A model generated the notes under the pieces. The model ran no database searches and was not told the DNA's origin. It saw only the letters and a program-made list of their open reading frames with translations. Shown here in pieces: positions 25,392 to 34,603 of a stretch of DNA of 64,000 nucleotides. The first letter of the stretch is position 1. Each line of letters starts with the position of its first letter. The translations under genes and the position numbers were made by a program. The DNA is from an uncultured Planctomycetaceae bacterium (GTDB lineage: Bacteria; Planctomycetota; Planctomycetia; Pirellulales; Pirellulaceae), in contig CALMEE010000002.1 in assembly GCA_937862885.1 (NCBI GenBank), positions 1-64,000 of the forward strand, given 5' to 3'.

Positions 25392-26888
25392 ATGAAATTA
25401 ACCTTCGGACAACACCTCGCTCAAAAGCAAACACAAACGCTGGCTCCCCGCATGATCCAGTCGATGGAGATTTTGCAGATGGCATCTGCAGAATTGGAGG
25501 AAAGGATCGAGGCCGAATTAATCGAGAATCCGGTTTTGGAACTTCGCGAACGTGATCCGAGTTTGCCAGATGAAGGCTTGGAAGAACTGCAACGCGAACG
25601 CCAAGAGCGGGAAGTCGATGTCGAACAAAAGGAATTGGTCGTTGATGAAGCCCACCACCATGCCGACGACTTTGAGCGATTGTTGAACTTGGACCAAGAG
25701 GTTCCCGACCACTTCGATAGTTCGAAGCCCAGCCAAAGCCGTATCGACGAATCAGCTGACCGAGCGCACGACATGATCGCAAATATTGCCGATCGTGAAG
25801 AGACGCTGCAAGAATACTTGATGGAACAAGTCAGTTTGCTGGACTTGGACCGTGATATTCGCAAGATGTGTGAGCGGATTATTTCCACGTTGCATCCGGA
25901 AGACGGCGGGTATCTGCGAGTTTCGTTGATCGATTTGCTCCCCCCGGATTATTCGAATGCCGATCAAAGGAATATCGAAGCCGCCTTGCAAGTAATTCAG
26001 CAGCTTGATCCGCCGGGTGTCGGCGCGCGCGATTTGAAAGAGTGCTTGTTGTTGCAATTGAACGAGGACACGCCGCTGCGGAAAGAAGTCGAACTCATCA
26101 TTCGGAACCATTTGGAAGATCTGGGTGAAAACCGCATGCCGCTAATCCAGAAGGCCACGGGGTTTTCGCTGGAAAAGATCCAAGAGATTCGCAAAATTAT
26201 CAGTCGTTTGAAGCCAAAGCCCGCATCTGGTTTCGTCAAACAATATGCGATGGCTGTCGAGCCGGACCTATGGGTCGAAAAAGATGATAATGGTGCGTAC
26301 GTAGTGAAAATGGATGAAGGCCCGGCGCGGCGACTCTACATCAGTCCTTATTATCGTAAGCGGCTGGAAAGTGGTTTAGCCACGAACGACGAAAAGGAAT
26401 TCATCAAGAGCAAGGTCAATTCAGCTCAATGGCTTATTGACGCGATCAACCAACGCCGCTCAACACTTTTGAAGGTTGCGCAAGAAATCGTCAACCACCA
26501 AACCGCATTTCTGGACTCAGGACCGGAAGAAATTGTTCCGCTGAAGATGCAGCAAATAGCGGATATTGTTAAGGTGCATGTCACAACCGTCAGCCGCGCC
26601 GTGCATGACAAGTGGATCGAAACTCCCCGCGGGATTTTTCCGCTGAACCGCTTTTTTGTCGGCGGGACGCAAACCGATGACGGCGAGGATGTCGCCTGGG
26701 ACACGATTCGCATAAAACTCAAAGAAATCATCGATGGCGAAGATAAGTCCAAGCCATTGAGTGATGAAGAACTGGAAAAACGACTGAAGATGCTTGGGTT
26801 CAATATCAAACGACGAACGGTCACCAAGTACCGCAAAAAAATGGGTATCCTCAGCTCTCGTCAGCGTCGCGATTGGTCCAAACAATAA
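25392..26888 (+). CDS. rpoN: RNA polymerase sigma-54 factor
   Basis: A 498-residue RpoN. Region I is the Gln/Leu-rich start (QHLAQKQTQTLAPRMIQSMEILQM) that interacts with activators. An acidic region II follows (about 55-115), then the core-binding domain, a helix-turn-helix (VHVTTVSRAV) and the RpoN box RRTVTKYR near the C-terminus, which reads the -24 element. Directs activator-dependent transcription. No enhancer-binding activator is encoded next to it. Confidence 0.96.
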   Translation: MKLTFGQHLAQKQTQTLAPRMIQSMEILQMASAELEERIEAELIENPVLELRERDPSLPDEGLEELQRERQEREVDVEQKELVVDEAHHHADDFERLLNLDQEVPDHFDSSKPSQSRIDESADRAHDMIANIADREETLQEYLMEQVSLLDLDRDIRKMCERIISTLHPEDGGYLRVSLIDLLPPDYSNADQRNIEAALQVIQQLDPPGVGARDLKECLLLQLNEDTPLRKEVELIIRNHLEDLGENRMPLIQKATGFSLEKIQEIRKIISRLKPKPASGFVKQYAMAVEPDLWVEKDDNGAYVVKMDEGPARRLYISPYYRKRLESGLATNDEKEFIKSKVNSAQWLIDAINQRRSTLLKVAQEIVNHQTAFLDSGPEEIVPLKMQQIADIVKVHVTTVSRAVHDKWIETPRGIFPLNRFFVGGTQTDDGEDVAWDTIRIKLKEIIDGEDKSKPLSDEELEKRLKMLGFNIKRRTVTKYRKKMGILSSRQRRDWSKQ

Positions 26889-27256
26889 TGTTGTCGGCGT
26901 AGCTCGTTTACAACCTTTCTGGCATACGCCAAACGCAAGGGTGAAACGAGATTCCATCGGGCAGATCGGCTGTCCAGTAGCATACCAGAAATCGATTAGC
27001 CGCGTGCAGAGTTCTATCGTGGCTTCCGCGTCAATATCCTGACGCAGTGCTTTCCTGGCGAGCCGTTCGTTTTGACTGTCAGAGTTGCACCAAAAGCTAT
27101 GTCAATTTGGTCGATCGCCAGATAAAATAAACGGGTTCTGGAAATGCTTGGTATCTCGCTCCCTTCGAAGTTGCGAGGACGTAGGAGCCCATGTTGAAGC
27201 GCTCACCGTGAACATGTGTAAAGAAACTGATTATTGCGAATTTACTCTACGCGAGA
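26889..27256. other. Gap between rpoN and the DnaJ-like gene
   Basis: About 370 bases without a supported gene, RNA or clear hairpin. The promoter for the DnaJ-like gene and perhaps the rnpA genes should lie here. Confidence 0.4.
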
Positions 27257-28267
27257 ATGTCCAAAGATTATTACGAAATTTTAGGTATCGTCCGCGACGC
27301 ATCGGAGGACGAAGTTCAAAAAGCTTATCGCAAGCTAGCGCGAAAATACCATCCTGATTTGCATGAACAACTTGATGATAAGGAAAAGAAAGAAGCCAAA
27401 AAAAAATTTCAGGAAGTTCAGAATGCCTACGACGTTTTGAGCGATCCCAAAAAGCGTCAACTGTACGACCAGCTTGGCCCGAACTTTGAAAATATGGGGG
27501 GCAGAAACCCCTTCCAAGAGTACGCTAACGCTGCCGGCGGCACACCCTTTGGCAATATGGAAATCGATCTGGGCCAAATTTTTGGTGGCGGCCAGCCCAG
27601 GCCAGGTGGATTTGAAGAGTTTCTTCGCCAATTCGGGTTTGCGACTGGAAAAAAGCAACGACCGGGGCCTCCTCCTTTTCAATATGGGGGAAACCAACAA
27701 CCTCCCGTGCCCGCAAGCCGCGGACAAGATATCCAGGAGACCATCACCATCCCTTTTGCCACAGCCGTGTTAGGCGGCCAGTATCAGCTATCGTTACAGC
27801 GGGGAGACGGCAGGATTGACAACATCACCGTGACTGTTCCGGCCGGTATTGAGCACGGGAAGAAGGTGCGGTTGCGTGGGCAGGGGCGCGTCAGTCCGAC
27901 AGGCGGGGCTCGGGGGGGCTTGCTCGTGAAAGTGTTGATCGCCAATCATCCCAATTATGTTCGCCGCGACTTAGACTTACATGTAACGGTACCCATTTCG
28001 GTAACTGAAGCCGCCTTGGGAGCGACCGTGGACTTACCCACGCCGCATGGTACGGTGGCGTTGAAAATTCCACCGGGAAGCACAAGTGGAAAGACGCTAA
28101 GATTGAAGGGAATGGGCATTCGCCCAAAAAATCAGGAATCGGGAGACTTGTTCGCAAAATTGGAACTGCATATCCCTCAGACGATGTCGGCTGAGGAAAA
28201 GAATCTGTTCGAACAATTGCGCAATCGCTGGTATGATTTTTCACCGCGTGGTGAACTTCGCTGGTAG
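27257..28267 (+). CDS. DnaJ-like co-chaperone without zinc finger (CbpA type)
   Basis: A 336-residue J-domain protein. The J domain covers about residues 1-73, with the HPD tripeptide in KYHPDLHE that stimulates DnaK. A Gly/Phe/Pro-rich linker follows (about 78-150), then the two beta domains of the C-terminal substrate-binding region ([43 protein letters not shown]). The CXXCXGXG zinc repeats of DnaJ are missing, so this is the CbpA/class II type. It lies just upstream of rnpA. Confidence 0.92.
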   Translation: MSKDYYEILGIVRDASEDEVQKAYRKLARKYHPDLHEQLDDKEKKEAKKKFQEVQNAYDVLSDPKKRQLYDQLGPNFENMGGRNPFQEYANAAGGTPFGNMEIDLGQIFGGGQPRPGGFEEFLRQFGFATGKKQRPGPPPFQYGGNQQPPVPASRGQDIQETITIPFATAVLGGQYQLSLQRGDGRIDNITVTVPAGIEHGKKVRLRGQGRVSPTGGARGGLLVKVLIANHPNYVRRDLDLHVTVPISVTEAALGATVDLPTPHGTVALKIPPGSTSGKTLRLKGMGIRPKNQESGDLFAKLELHIPQTMSAEEKNLFEQLRNRWYDFSPRGELRW

Positions 28268-28380
28268 AATTGATTCTCCAGTGTTGTTGGTTGATTGGCC
28301 GGTTCCGCTTTCCGTCAAAGCTGCTTGAAAAAATGAGTCGTGCCTAAAGACCCTTGCTCGGATTTCACCCGACGTTTGCA

Positions 28381-28770
28381 ATGAAGAATGAGCGATTTGG
28401 TAAGGAAAAACGGGTACGAAAGCAGTTGGAATTTGATCGCGTTTACAAATCGAATGTGTATGCGACCGATGCGACCCTGGTCTTGATGGGCGTTCCAAAC
28501 GAGTTCGACTACTCGCGAATTGGGATAGTTGTGTCGAGGAAGACAGGCAACGCGGTTCAAAGAAATTATTGGAAGCGCGTAATACGCGAGGCGTTCCGTA
28601 CACAGCAATCGTTGATTCCAACCGGATTCGATTTTGTTGTTCGCCCTCGCAAAGGAGCGGTTTGCGATCCGGACCACGTCCGGCCCTCCCTGCGCGCTTT
28701 GTCCAAACGAATTGCCAAACGGGTGGACAGCTTGAATCAATCGAGTAAAGTCAAAAAGAGAGAGATATGA
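28381..28770 (+). CDS. rnpA: Ribonuclease P protein component
   Basis: A 129-residue basic protein that assists the RNase P RNA in tRNA 5' maturation. It has the family's N-terminal FDRVY segment and the RNR-type motif ([28 protein letters not shown], read in parts), including the conserved basic helix. The ATG at 28381 gives the normal N-terminus. Its stop overlaps the yidD start as ATGA. The usual partner rpmH is not upstream; a DnaJ-like gene is found there instead. Confidence 0.92.
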   Translation: MKNERFGKEKRVRKQLEFDRVYKSNVYATDATLVLMGVPNEFDYSRIGIVVSRKTGNAVQRNYWKRVIREAFRTQQSLIPTGFDFVVRPRKGAVCDPDHVRPSLRALSKRIAKRVDSLNQSSKVKKREI

Positions 28771-29006
28771 TCCAGGTCGTTCGAGGCTTAGCATCTCTGC
28801 CAAAGCGTTTGATGATCTTGATGGTTCGATTCTATCAAGTGACCATAAGTCCTCTGCTCGGACCCCAATGTCGCTTTCAGCCGACTTGCAGCAGCTACTT
28901 CATTCAAGCGGTGGAAAAATATGGTGTGATCCGAGGCACTTTTCGTGGGATCCGGCGCGTGCTCCGCTGTCATCCGTTCAACCGCGGTGGATGCGATCCG
29001 CCGTAG
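28767..29006 (+). CDS. yidD: Membrane protein insertion efficiency factor YidD
   Basis: A 79-residue protein with the family signature: an amphipathic N-terminus ([14 protein letters not shown]), [21 protein letters not shown] and a C-terminal GGCDPP. It associates with the inner membrane and helps YidC-dependent insertion. Start overlaps the rnpA stop by four bases, so the two are co-translated. The expected yidC gene does not follow; an opposite-strand sigma factor gene is next. Confidence 0.95.
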   Translation: MIQVVRGLASLPKRLMILMVRFYQVTISPLLGPQCRFQPTCSSYFIQAVEKYGVIRGTFRGIRRVLRCHPFNRGGCDPP

Positions 29007-29069
29007 ACAGTGCCGTCGAGTGCCATGAGTGCTGTAACAAGCGCGGTTCTGTTCCGCGGTTATGAAACG

Positions 29070-29102
29070 AGCAATGGGCACACAACGTACCCATTGCTGT
29101 TT
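29070..29102. terminator. Bidirectional terminator between yidD and the sigma factor gene
   Basis: AGCAATGGG (29070-29078) and CCCATTGCT (29090-29098) form a perfect 9-bp stem around an 11-base loop, followed by GTTTCTC on the plus strand and CGTTTC on the minus strand. It lies in the 100-base gap between convergent genes, which supports a shared terminator, although both T-runs are short. Confidence 0.6.
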
Positions 29103-29108
29103 CTCATG

Positions 29109-29678
29109 TTATGCCACTTCCAAGAGTTGATCAGCAAGCCGCTTGCGCGCAACGTGCAGGCGACGCTTGATCGTTCCCATTGGAGCATTGAAAACTTCGC
29201 ACATTTCGTTGAGCGATTGTCCATCCATGTAGAACGCTTGCAATGCTGCGCGGTCCATATCGCGCAGTCGCGCCATGCCGTCGCGGATTTGTTGGCGAGT
29301 TTCCTCGTCAAGCAAACCAACTAGCGGCGAAATCTCATCGCCTTCAACGGCCTGCATGACGTCGACATCGGCTGTTACGACGTTCTTGACTCGTACCAAA
29401 CGGTTGATCGCCAAGCGGTTCGTGATCGACTGTAGCCATCCAGCAAAACATTCTGGACCGCGAAGTTGTCCGATCTTTTCCATCGCCTTGATGAACACTT
29501 CCTGCACGAGTTCTTCAGCCTCTACTTCGCTCTTCATGCGACGCAGAGCCACGGCGAACACGACGCGTTCAAAGCGCACGAACAGCTGGCCAAAAGCTTC
29601 TCGGTCGCCGCGTTGTGCAGCTTCCACTAGCGATACTAATTCTCGGATTTTGTTGAGGTTTTGATCTAGTGCGTTCAT
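29109..29678 (-). CDS. RNA polymerase sigma factor, ECF-like sigma-70 family
   Basis: A 189-residue sigma factor with region 2 (GDREAFGQLFVRFERVVFAVALR, EELVQEVFIKAMEKIG, FAGWLQSITNRLAINRLV) and region 4 (MDGQSLNEMCEVFNAPMGTIKRRLHVARKRL), joined by a short acidic linker. Regions 1 and 3 are absent, as in extracytoplasmic-function factors. The ATG at 29678 is used; the frame extends to 29699. No anti-sigma factor is visible, and the only candidate partner is the uncertain small gene at 29828-30229 upstream. Confidence 0.9.
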   Translation of the reverse strand: MNALDQNLNKIRELVSLVEAAQRGDREAFGQLFVRFERVVFAVALRRMKSEVEAEELVQEVFIKAMEKIGQLRGPECFAGWLQSITNRLAINRLVRVKNVVTADVDVMQAVEGDEISPLVGLLDEETRQQIRDGMARLRDMDRAALQAFYMDGQSLNEMCEVFNAPMGTIKRRLHVARKRLADQLLEVA

Positions 29679-29827
29679 TAAATTTGCCTTTGGCCACATT
29701 TCCTTGTGGACAAAACAGGTACAAACAATTGCTTCCGGGACGAAAACCGATCTGAAACAGGTGGGTCAGACCACACCATTTCCAGGTCGCCAGAGGAGCC
29801 ATTTAGGTTGCGAATTCGAGGCTGGGA

Positions 29828-30229
29828 TTAAACAGCGATTCCCAAATTCGTCGTCGGCGCCATCGATGGACTTTGCTGCCAAGCGGATGTCAGATTGACA
29901 ATCCCACAGGCAACGGACGACTGGCTATCGACTGACAGAAGAATGTTCCATCTCCTGCCGCTTCGATTCGCCTGCGTCTGGGGGTTTTCGTTGACCAATC
30001 GAGCATCGACACCATGCTGCAAGTCACTGCGTTGCAATGACTGTATGGTTGACTCGCTCGACCGCTCCGAAACTGTTCCCAGACTGCTGCCAGCGCAATA
30101 GTCCCCGGTAAACATTTGCATGAGGCGTAACGGATCCGAATTGGAGTTGGCGCGCATTTCCACCACAATCGCACGACTTGCGAAAACCGATTTGTCGCCG
30201 ACGAAATGTGTGAAAATGTTACTTCGCAT
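29828..30229 (-). CDS. Possible small gene of unknown function upstream of the sigma factor
   Basis: A 133-residue frame with a strong ribosome binding site, GGAGG seven bases before the ATG at 30229, which is why I list it. The product has no membrane segment or recognisable motif and is rich in Ser, Asn, Gln and Arg. It lies 149 bases upstream of the ECF sigma gene on the same strand and could be co-transcribed. Composition is not clearly that of a conserved protein, so it may be a chance frame. Confidence 0.35.
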   Translation of the reverse strand: MRSNIFTHFVGDKSVFASRAIVVEMRANSNSDPLRLMQMFTGDYCAGSSLGTVSERSSESTIQSLQRSDLQHGVDARLVNENPQTQANRSGRRWNILLSVDSQSSVACGIVNLTSAWQQSPSMAPTTNLGIAV

Positions 30230-31187
30230 GTCACTCCCTCCGGGTGCCGTACGCACCGCATCAGAGATCAATGTTGATAGATAAAACTCGTTACTTCATG
30301 TAAGGAGTTACGAAACTAGCTACGCCAACTATATCATCACGATTGGCTTCGGGCAAATGACAACAAATTTTTAAAAATGAATTGTCGAACGTCACCAGCC
30401 ATTGATAAAAATCGGAGGTCTCTGGAGTCAAATTGACCATTTGGACCCCGAAGTTGGCAGCGGGCCACGAACATTGTCGACCCGCGGTTCTCACATAGAC
30501 AATAAAACTAATCCAAAGTTCGCACAAATTCAAAAAAATTTGCCAAAAGTGCTGTCACACGCGCAAAAACACGGAAAAAGTGGTCGCGAATCCCCAAAAA
30601 TTGCAAAATCCAGGTTTGAGAGCGATTTCATACGATCGTTGATTTAGTTGCACAAGCGGCCTGAAATCCTGTGCCAGTTCGTCCTTGGACGGCTGCAAAG
30701 AAAACAGGGCGCCGATTCCTGGGGGAAGTTCAAAGACGTCGGCCGGAGTCAGAGCAAAAGTCTGCTTATGCAACCGCGGTGCCTGCGTAGTCATGCGCGT
30801 CGAGGTTGCCAGTTGAACATGGAGATAGTCGCGCGCCAGGGAGTATGGAATCTTGCAGGCGATGATAATCGAAGTGTAAACGTGGCCGTGTTTCGTCTAA
30901 CGCAGGAGTTCCGCTTCACGGTGTTTCTTCTCGCTTCTCCGAGAACACTCATGAATTAGAATCGCCCAATCCCGAGACGCCGGAATCTGACGCAAGGTAT
31001 GTCAATCCACTGCAGTGTCGTTGCCACATAACGACATGCGTGAATCTTCCTGGTTTGAATGACGGGCATCGGTGATTGTCGTTGAGTGTTGACTTGTCTA
31101 GACTTACCCATTGGATTTGGAAATCGGAAAGTGGATTGAACGGATTAGCAAGTTCTGTCTTTTGAATATTTACGGGGGTCTGTGGAT
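30230..31187. other. Long intergenic region, nothing convincing
   Basis: About 960 bases, AT-richer around 30300-30640. Several short frames on both strands (for example 30555-30794 minus and 30648-30959 plus) lack start signals and familiar composition. No tRNA, SECIS-like or terminator structure stood out. Confidence 0.5.
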
Positions 31188-32735
31188 ATGTTGTCCGTCA
31201 TTCGACTGTTAGCGTTTATTTTCGTTGGTTGTTTGGTCCAGGTTGCATGTGGACAGGCATTAGATGCCCGACTGGAGGAAATTGACCGACGAGCGCAAGA
31301 GATCATGGCTGATTGGAATGTGCCTGGAATGGCGGTGGCGATCGTCAAGGATGACCAAGTAGTTTTTGCCAAGGGTTATGGATTCTGCATACTGGCAGGC
31401 GATGAACCTGTTGACGCCGACACGCTATTTGTGATCGCTTCAAATTCTAAGGCGTTTGTGACTGCAAGTCTGTCAATTCTCGTCGCTGAGGGAAAGTTGA
31501 AATGGGATGATCGGGCGACTGATTATTTGCCGGAGTTGCGGCTGTACGATCCAGTAGCTACTCAAGAGATCACGATTCGCGATCTGGTATCACATCGCAG
31601 CGGTTTGGGTACGTTCAGCGGCGATTTGCTGTGGTACGGGACGACCTATTCAGCGGCGGAAATTCTATATCGCACGCGTTTGCTTAAACCGGTTACGAGC
31701 TTTCGCAATCAATATGGTTATCAAAATCTGATGTATATTGCTGCCGGTCAAATCGTCGAGCGAGTTTCCGGGCAACCTTGCGCGGATTTTGTGCGCGAGC
31801 GAATTTTGGAACCGCTGGGTATGAACCGTACGACGACCAGCGTCCGTGACTTTCGGGAGAACGTGGCTAGTCCGCACAATGAGTCGGGAGGATCACTGCG
31901 CGTGTTGCCCCATGGCAACGTCGACAATTGTTGGGGGGCTTGCGGATTGAATTCATCGGTGGCCGATTTGAGCCGTTGGTTGCGAATGCAATTGGCCCGC
32001 GGACAATTCGAGGGGAGGCAAGTTTTAGACAGCCAGCAAGTGTGGGAGATGTGGCAACCCAGCATCGCGCTAAAAATTTCCGAAGATGCCGCGCGATTCA
32101 ATCCGACGCGAAACTTTCTGGCTTACGGACTCGGTTGGCAACTCTCGACGTATCAAGGTCGGCGGGTTGTGGGTCACGGCGGCGGATTAGATGGTATGAT
32201 CTCACAAACGGCGATGATGCCCGAAGAGAAATTGGGCTTGGTTGTGCTTACCAATAGCGAATCGCCGGTTTCGAGTATTTTACGCGAAACGATTTTTGAC
32301 ATTATGCTCGACGTCTCCGAGCGAAAGGATTGGAATGCCGAGTATAAGGAGCGCATCGCAGGGCGAAAGCAAGCTGAACGATCGGCCGAGGAAAAACGAC
32401 TGGCAGCCCGGATCCCCGACGCACCGCCAACCCTTTCCCTTGAGCATTACTGCGGCACCTACCGGTGTCCTTTTTATGGCGACGTCACAATTTCGCTGGA
32501 GGGCGGCCACTTAGTGCTGCGAATGTTGCCGGCACCTGACTTCGTCGCGGACTTGGAGCACTGGCATTACAATTGTTATTCAATTCGTTGGCGATCGACG
32601 GTCAACTACCGCTTTCCAGCTGGGTCGGTCAATTTTACGATCGATGCCAACGGCCAATCTCATCAGTTAGTCATCGATCAACCCAACGACGACTTTTGGT
32701 TTTATGAACTCGATTTGCGACGGGTCCAAGAATAG
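31188..32735 (+). CDS. Exported serine hydrolase of the beta-lactamase/PBP-like fold
   Basis: A 515-residue class C beta-lactamase-family protein (Pfam Beta-lactamase). The signal peptide ends near residue 23 (VACGQ). Catalytic Ser85 and Lys88 form the SxxK motif in ASNSKAF; a YQN tripeptide (in YGYQNLMY) is the second motif, and a GHGG segment follows in place of KTG. The last 100 residues form a beta-rich C-terminal domain like DUF3471. Members are mostly peptidases or esterases rather than antibiotic-resistance enzymes. The ATG at 31188 is preferred over the GTG at 31182 because GGGGG lies 9 bases upstream of it. Confidence 0.9.
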   Translation: MLSVIRLLAFIFVGCLVQVACGQALDARLEEIDRRAQEIMADWNVPGMAVAIVKDDQVVFAKGYGFCILAGDEPVDADTLFVIASNSKAFVTASLSILVAEGKLKWDDRATDYLPELRLYDPVATQEITIRDLVSHRSGLGTFSGDLLWYGTTYSAAEILYRTRLLKPVTSFRNQYGYQNLMYIAAGQIVERVSGQPCADFVRERILEPLGMNRTTTSVRDFRENVASPHNESGGSLRVLPHGNVDNCWGACGLNSSVADLSRWLRMQLARGQFEGRQVLDSQQVWEMWQPSIALKISEDAARFNPTRNFLAYGLGWQLSTYQGRRVVGHGGGLDGMISQTAMMPEEKLGLVVLTNSESPVSSILRETIFDIMLDVSERKDWNAEYKERIAGRKQAERSAEEKRLAARIPDAPPTLSLEHYCGTYRCPFYGDVTISLEGGHLVLRMLPAPDFVADLEHWHYNCYSIRWRSTVNYRFPAGSVNFTIDANGQSHQLVIDQPNDDFWFYELDLRRVQE

Positions 32736-32834
32736 CTTGGACTACGACGTCATTCGATGGACGATATGCCGGCGCGAAGAACGTTGGAGAAGACATCGGC
32801 ATCAGGCGAATTAAGGCCTGTCGAGGTGTTGAGT

Positions 32835-34361
32835 TTACTCGAAGATCCCCTGCTGCAAAGTTTCCGCAGCATACAGGCTAGTTCGTGCCGTGATGTAGAG
32901 CGTGGAGCCGACGAGCGTGCAATTCGCGGGTGGTTCAGGCAAGGTCAGTTCCGCCAACTGCGCGCCGTTGCTGGAGAATACGTAAATTGCGTCGCGCCAG
33001 GTCAGATAGACGTTGCCCGCGCGATCGATCGACATGCCGTCGCTGCCAATCGAGCAGAATAATCGTTTATCCTGCAAGCTACCATTGCCGACCACCGTGT
33101 ACGCCCACGTTTTCGCGTCGGCGAAATCGGCGACATACAGGGTTTTTCCGTCTGGAGATAAAATGATGCCGTTTGGTTGCTTAAGATCATCGATGACGCG
33201 GCTGATTTTTCGTGCGGCATCGACATAATAAACACCTTCGACCTGCATCTCCATAGTATCGCGATTGCCATAACGAGGGTCTGTAAAATAGAAGCCGCCC
33301 GAATTGTCAAGTGTCAAGTCGTTCGGGCTGTTGAGCTTTGCGTTTTCAAACTGGTCAACCAAGACCTGAAGATTGTCTTGCCAGATTCGGGTAACGCGGC
33401 GATTGGTTCCTTCGCAACAAAGCAACGCGTCGTTGGCGGTCCAGTACAAACCGTTCGCGCCCCCTGTATTTTCCCGAAACAGCGTTGTGGTTTTGTGCAC
33501 TCGATCAAAACGATGGATGGCGTTGTTGGGAATGTCGCTGAAGTAAATCGCGCCATCCGGGCCAACTGCGGGACCTTCAACAAATCGGAAGCCGCTGGCG
33601 AGTTTTTGGATTTTCACGTCGTCAACAAAAATTTGCGTCGATGCAGGCTTTACGTCGATCGATGTATCAGCCGGTGATTTTTCGTCCGAAACGTCACCGC
33701 GATCGCCCTTTGTAATTTCTCGGAGGCGTAGGTTTCTCCATTTCACCGTTAGCTTGTCGCTACGTCCACCCACGCCATGGACTTGCAGCCCAATAAAGCC
33801 TTCAGCAGTCATGTCATCAATCAGATCAGCTGCCGCGACACCATTAAGCCATGTTTGAATTCTCGGTCCAAGCGCTTTGATGCGAAGATGATTCCACGCT
33901 CCCTGTTTGAACGCATAGCGGGCCTCAGTATTTGCGCTGAGGTCGTACAGCCAACCTCGTCGGCTCTCGTCGTAAATACCGGCCGTCCATGCTCGGTCAG
34001 AAGGATCGATCTCGACCTGATAACCATGAACACGCCCAGCTTGATAATCAGGGAGACTGTTGGAGCGAATTTGAATGCCGGAATTTAACTCCGGATGCAC
34101 AAAGAATTCTAGCTCCAATTCAAAATCACTGAAATGCTGTTCAGTACAGAGAAAGGAATTCGGGGTATTGGGGACTGTCGAACCGATTATTTCTCCGTTG
34201 TTGACCTCATATACTGCCGCGCCGCCGCGCTGTGTCCAACCGTCTAGTGATTTGCCATCAAATAAATCAACCCACGTGGATTCCTGGGCAACAAGCAAGC
34301 GGACCGCTGCGAAAACAAAGACAGCGCACAGGAGACAACGTATGCTCAAGCGGTGGTACAT
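32835..34361 (-). CDS. Exported DUF1080 - SMP-30/gluconolactonase fusion protein
   Basis: A 508-residue exported protein with signal peptide (about 1-25). The first domain (about 28-215) is DUF1080, a concanavalin-like fold related to 3-keto-disaccharide hydrolases (WVDLFDGKSLDGW, DFELELEFFV, NSGIQIRS, GYQVEID). The second (about 250-508) is a six-bladed SMP-30/gluconolactonase propeller (FVEGPAVGPDGAIYFSDI, LNSPNDLTLDNSGGFYFTDPRYG, PNGIILSPDGKTLYVAD). Both domains act on sugars or their lactones, so the fusion suggests stepwise degradation of a glycan in the periplasm. Converges with the hydrolase gene on the left. Confidence 0.9.
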   Translation of the reverse strand: MYHRLSIRCLLCAVFVFAAVRLLVAQESTWVDLFDGKSLDGWTQRGGAAVYEVNNGEIIGSTVPNTPNSFLCTEQHFSDFELELEFFVHPELNSGIQIRSNSLPDYQAGRVHGYQVEIDPSDRAWTAGIYDESRRGWLYDLSANTEARYAFKQGAWNHLRIKALGPRIQTWLNGVAAADLIDDMTAEGFIGLQVHGVGGRSDKLTVKWRNLRLREITKGDRGDVSDEKSPADTSIDVKPASTQIFVDDVKIQKLASGFRFVEGPAVGPDGAIYFSDIPNNAIHRFDRVHKTTTLFRENTGGANGLYWTANDALLCCEGTNRRVTRIWQDNLQVLVDQFENAKLNSPNDLTLDNSGGFYFTDPRYGNRDTMEMQVEGVYYVDAARKISRVIDDLKQPNGIILSPDGKTLYVADFADAKTWAYTVVGNGSLQDKRLFCSIGSDGMSIDRAGNVYLTWRDAIYVFSSNGAQLAELTLPEPPANCTLVGSTLYITARTSLYAAETLQQGIFE

Positions 34362-34603
34362 CTAGAGATCCTCATCAAATTAATTAGCAAGTTGAGATAT
34401 CGTCGCCATATCTTTGGGTTGTATCAAGACGCAGTCCACATTGCGCGCTTGCGATCGCTATGGCAACGACCACGACTAAACGGATACAAAGTATCAACTG
34501 TATCATACCATAGCGATTCTCTTCCGCGCCACAGAAATGAAGCAGTGACAGTCGACGGACTTCAGTGAAACCGTGGTCGGTCAATGGAGGACTGAGGCGG
34601 ATT

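Noticed and set aside
31182-32735. Beta-lactam resistance gene
   Set aside because: The SxxK and YxN motifs show only the fold; the C-terminal domain and divergent third motif fit general serine hydrolases.
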